Assembly (NCBI RefSeq): GCF_024748695.1
Contig: NZ_CP087176.1
Location: forward strand, 1,853,501 to 1,917,500
DNA length: 64,000 nucleotides
Direction: 5' to 3'
Origin: Pseudomonas sp. B21-040
GTDB taxonomy: Bacteria; Pseudomonadota; Gammaproteobacteria; Pseudomonadales; Pseudomonadaceae
The notes beneath the pieces were generated by a model. That model did not search any database and was not told the origin of the DNA. It worked only from the letters and a program-made list of their open reading frames with translations. Shown here piece by piece: positions 63,222 through 64,000 of this stretch. A program made the position numbers and the translations under genes. The number at the start of each line of letters is the position of its first letter. The stretch's first letter is position 1.

Positions 63222-63296
63222 TCACAGCCACCTCCGTAGGCTCAAACCATCCGTTAGAAAGCAGTACCTGGCCCGTTCCCCAGCGGGCTTTTTTTT
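63222..63296 (+). ncRNA. Candidate small RNA with anti-Shine-Dalgarno motif
   Basis: A second terminator (GCCCG/CGGGC, then eight T, 63271-63296) stands 130 bases after the previous one with no gene between, implying a separate short transcript. A CATACT word at 63214-63219 could be its -10. The 5' part holds CCACCTCC (63228-63235), complementary to ribosome-binding sites. The 5' end is a guess. Confidence 0.4.
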
Positions 63297-63434
63297 GCCT
63301 GTCATAAAACCTTTCCCATAAAAGCTGTCCAACCGTCGCTGATTGAGCGGTGCGGTGGTTTTTGTGTGGACGTTTACTGCGTGACAGCATTTAATCCCCG
63401 GCTTTCTTTTTTCCCCTATTTTTGAGGTTTCGTC

Positions 63435-63806
63435 ATGCGTTTAACACTGCCTTCCCTGGTTCTTGGGCTTCTGGTTGCTCAAGGTGCGATGGCTGCCAGC
63501 GATGGCACCGCCGCAATCGGCGGTGGTCTGGGTGGCGCGCTGGGTAATGTGGTCGGCCAAAGCATGGGCGGCAGCACCGGCGCAGCGATTGGTGCTGGCG
63601 TAGCGGGCGCGGCCGGCAGTGCTGCTACCGCACGCAAAGGCAGCCGCACTTCAGCCGCCATTGGTGGCGGTGTGGGTGCAGCGGGTGGTTCAGTGATCGG
63701 CAACAGCCTGGGTGGCAAGACCGGTTCTACCATCGGCGCAGGTTTGGGTGGTGCACTGGGCGGCGGCGTAGGCAGCAACATGGCCAAAGGTCACAAGCGT
63801 CACTGA
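63435..63806 (+). CDS. Secreted glycine-zipper protein
   Basis: 123 residues with a signal peptide (cleavage near GAMA|AS). The mature part is composed almost wholly of Gly-x-x-x-Gly repeats (GGGLGGALGNVVG, GAAIGAGVAGAAG, GSTIGAGLGGALG) and a basic tail KGHKRH. Glycine-zipper proteins pack in membranes as helical hairpins. Probably outer-membrane or periplasmic; function unknown. Terminator 21 bases after the stop. Confidence 0.82.
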   Translation: MRLTLPSLVLGLLVAQGAMAASDGTAAIGGGLGGALGNVVGQSMGGSTGAAIGAGVAGAAGSAATARKGSRTSAAIGGGVGAAGGSVIGNSLGGKTGSTIGAGLGGALGGGVGSNMAKGHKRH

Positions 63807-63826
63807 TCCTGATCGGCCCATTGAAG

Positions 63827-63853
63827 AGCCCGGCTAAATGCCGGGCTTTTTCG
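63827..63853 (+). terminator. Terminator after the glycine-zipper gene
   Basis: AGCCCGG/CCGGGCT stem, 7-base loop, then TTTTT. Confidence 0.87.
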
Positions 63854-63875
63854 TTTATGAACGATTCTTTAAACA

Positions 63876-63915
63876 AAGCCTCGAAGCTCATATACCCCAG
63901 AAGAATACGAGGCTT
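63876..63915 (+). promoter_or_regulatory. 8-bp stem covering the ribosome-binding site of the last gene
   Basis: AAGCCTCG (63876-63883) and CGAGGCTT (63908-63915) are perfect complements across a 24-base loop. The GAGG at 63909-63912, 6 bases before ATG 63919, lies inside the stem, so folding of the mRNA would block ribosome entry. Confidence 0.5.
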
Positions 63916-63918
63916 CCC

Positions 63919-64000
63919 ATGACCCCGGTTAACAATGGCAAAAAGTGTACAAGCATCAACGCTCGACGTTTGGCGCTGTCCGTGTTTGTGGTGGGACTGT
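63919..64000 (+). CDS. Start of an unidentified protein (truncated by window edge)
   Basis: 27 codons are visible: MTPVNNGKKCTSINARRLAL and then a hydrophobic SVFVVGL, consistent with a basic N region and the start of a signal peptide or membrane helix. GAGG 6 bases upstream supports the start. The product cannot be named from this fragment. Confidence 0.5.
   Translation, partial: MTPVNNGKKCTSINARRLALSVFVVGL

Overview
The window is chromosomal DNA of a Pseudomonas, most likely of the P. fluorescens group. The evidence is the minCDE block, an htrB/lpxL-type acyltransferase, the urate-degradation genes in proteobacterial form (PuuD, PuuE), many Pseudomonas-type conserved hypothetical proteins, high-GC coding sequence, and numerous intergenic inverted repeats of the kind common in fluorescent pseudomonads (arms such as CTGTAGGAGC...GCTCGCGAT). 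From memory, several gene orders here match P. aeruginosa (protease to minC, the purine block, folE to speE), so most of the window looks like core genome. I see no prophage, insertion sequence, CRISPR array or plasmid gene.

Layout. 1-13.8 kb: 5' part of a Prc/Tsp protease, a quinone oxidoreductase, a six-gene ABC-import operon that contains two predicted phosphatases and faces a UTRA-type GntR regulator, a large MscS-type channel, a 58-residue membrane protein, aminopeptidase ApeB and pseudouridine synthase RluA. 13.9-18.3 kb: minCDE, a lipid A acyltransferase and a patatin lipase. 18.3-29.4 kb: purine and urate catabolism, with two Tsx-like porins, a PbuX-type permease, PuuD, AllA, allantoicase, UraD, PuuE, the divergent UraH, a LysE-type exporter and an AzgA-type purine permease. 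29.7-31.9 kb: MarR regulator, divergent aminotransferase and a glutaredoxin-like protein. 32-38.6 kb: FolE, Smr protein, cysteine-hydrolase homologue, PrmB, hydrolases and AroC. 38.6-41.7 kb: an MFS transporter coupled to mtnBDC (methionine salvage). 42-48 kb: DUF3509 protein, FATP-type acyl-CoA synthetase, ankyrin protein, SpeE, RraB and small proteins. 48.3-51.5 kb: an ATP-grasp / alpha-E / transglutaminase operon. 51.6-60 kb: cytochrome c protein, thiolase plus FadB-like pair, amidotransferase, CorA, PlsC and a crotonase. 60.3-64 kb: tRNA-Ser(GGA), two neighbouring genes carrying in-frame stop codons, YbjQ, a glycine-zipper protein and a candidate small RNA.

How genes work together. The purine block gives a route from outer-membrane nucleoside passage and purine uptake, through urate oxidation (PuuD), hydroxyisourate hydrolysis (UraH), OHCU decarboxylation (UraD), allantoin opening (PuuE), allantoate cleavage (Alc) and ureidoglycolate lysis (AllA). 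A palindrome TTGTATACAA, or a one-base variant, recurs in three promoter regions of this block and suggests one regulator. The ABC operon and its GntR regulator share two matching operator-like sites in their intergenic region, which suggests import of a phosphorus-containing organic substrate and its dephosphorylation; the substrate is not known.

The most interesting points are the two operator sets, two possible small RNAs, an 8-bp stem that would hide the ribosome-binding site of the last partial gene, and the two adjacent nonsense codons near 60.9 and 61.1 kb. Assignments rest on reading motifs and context only; no database search was run.
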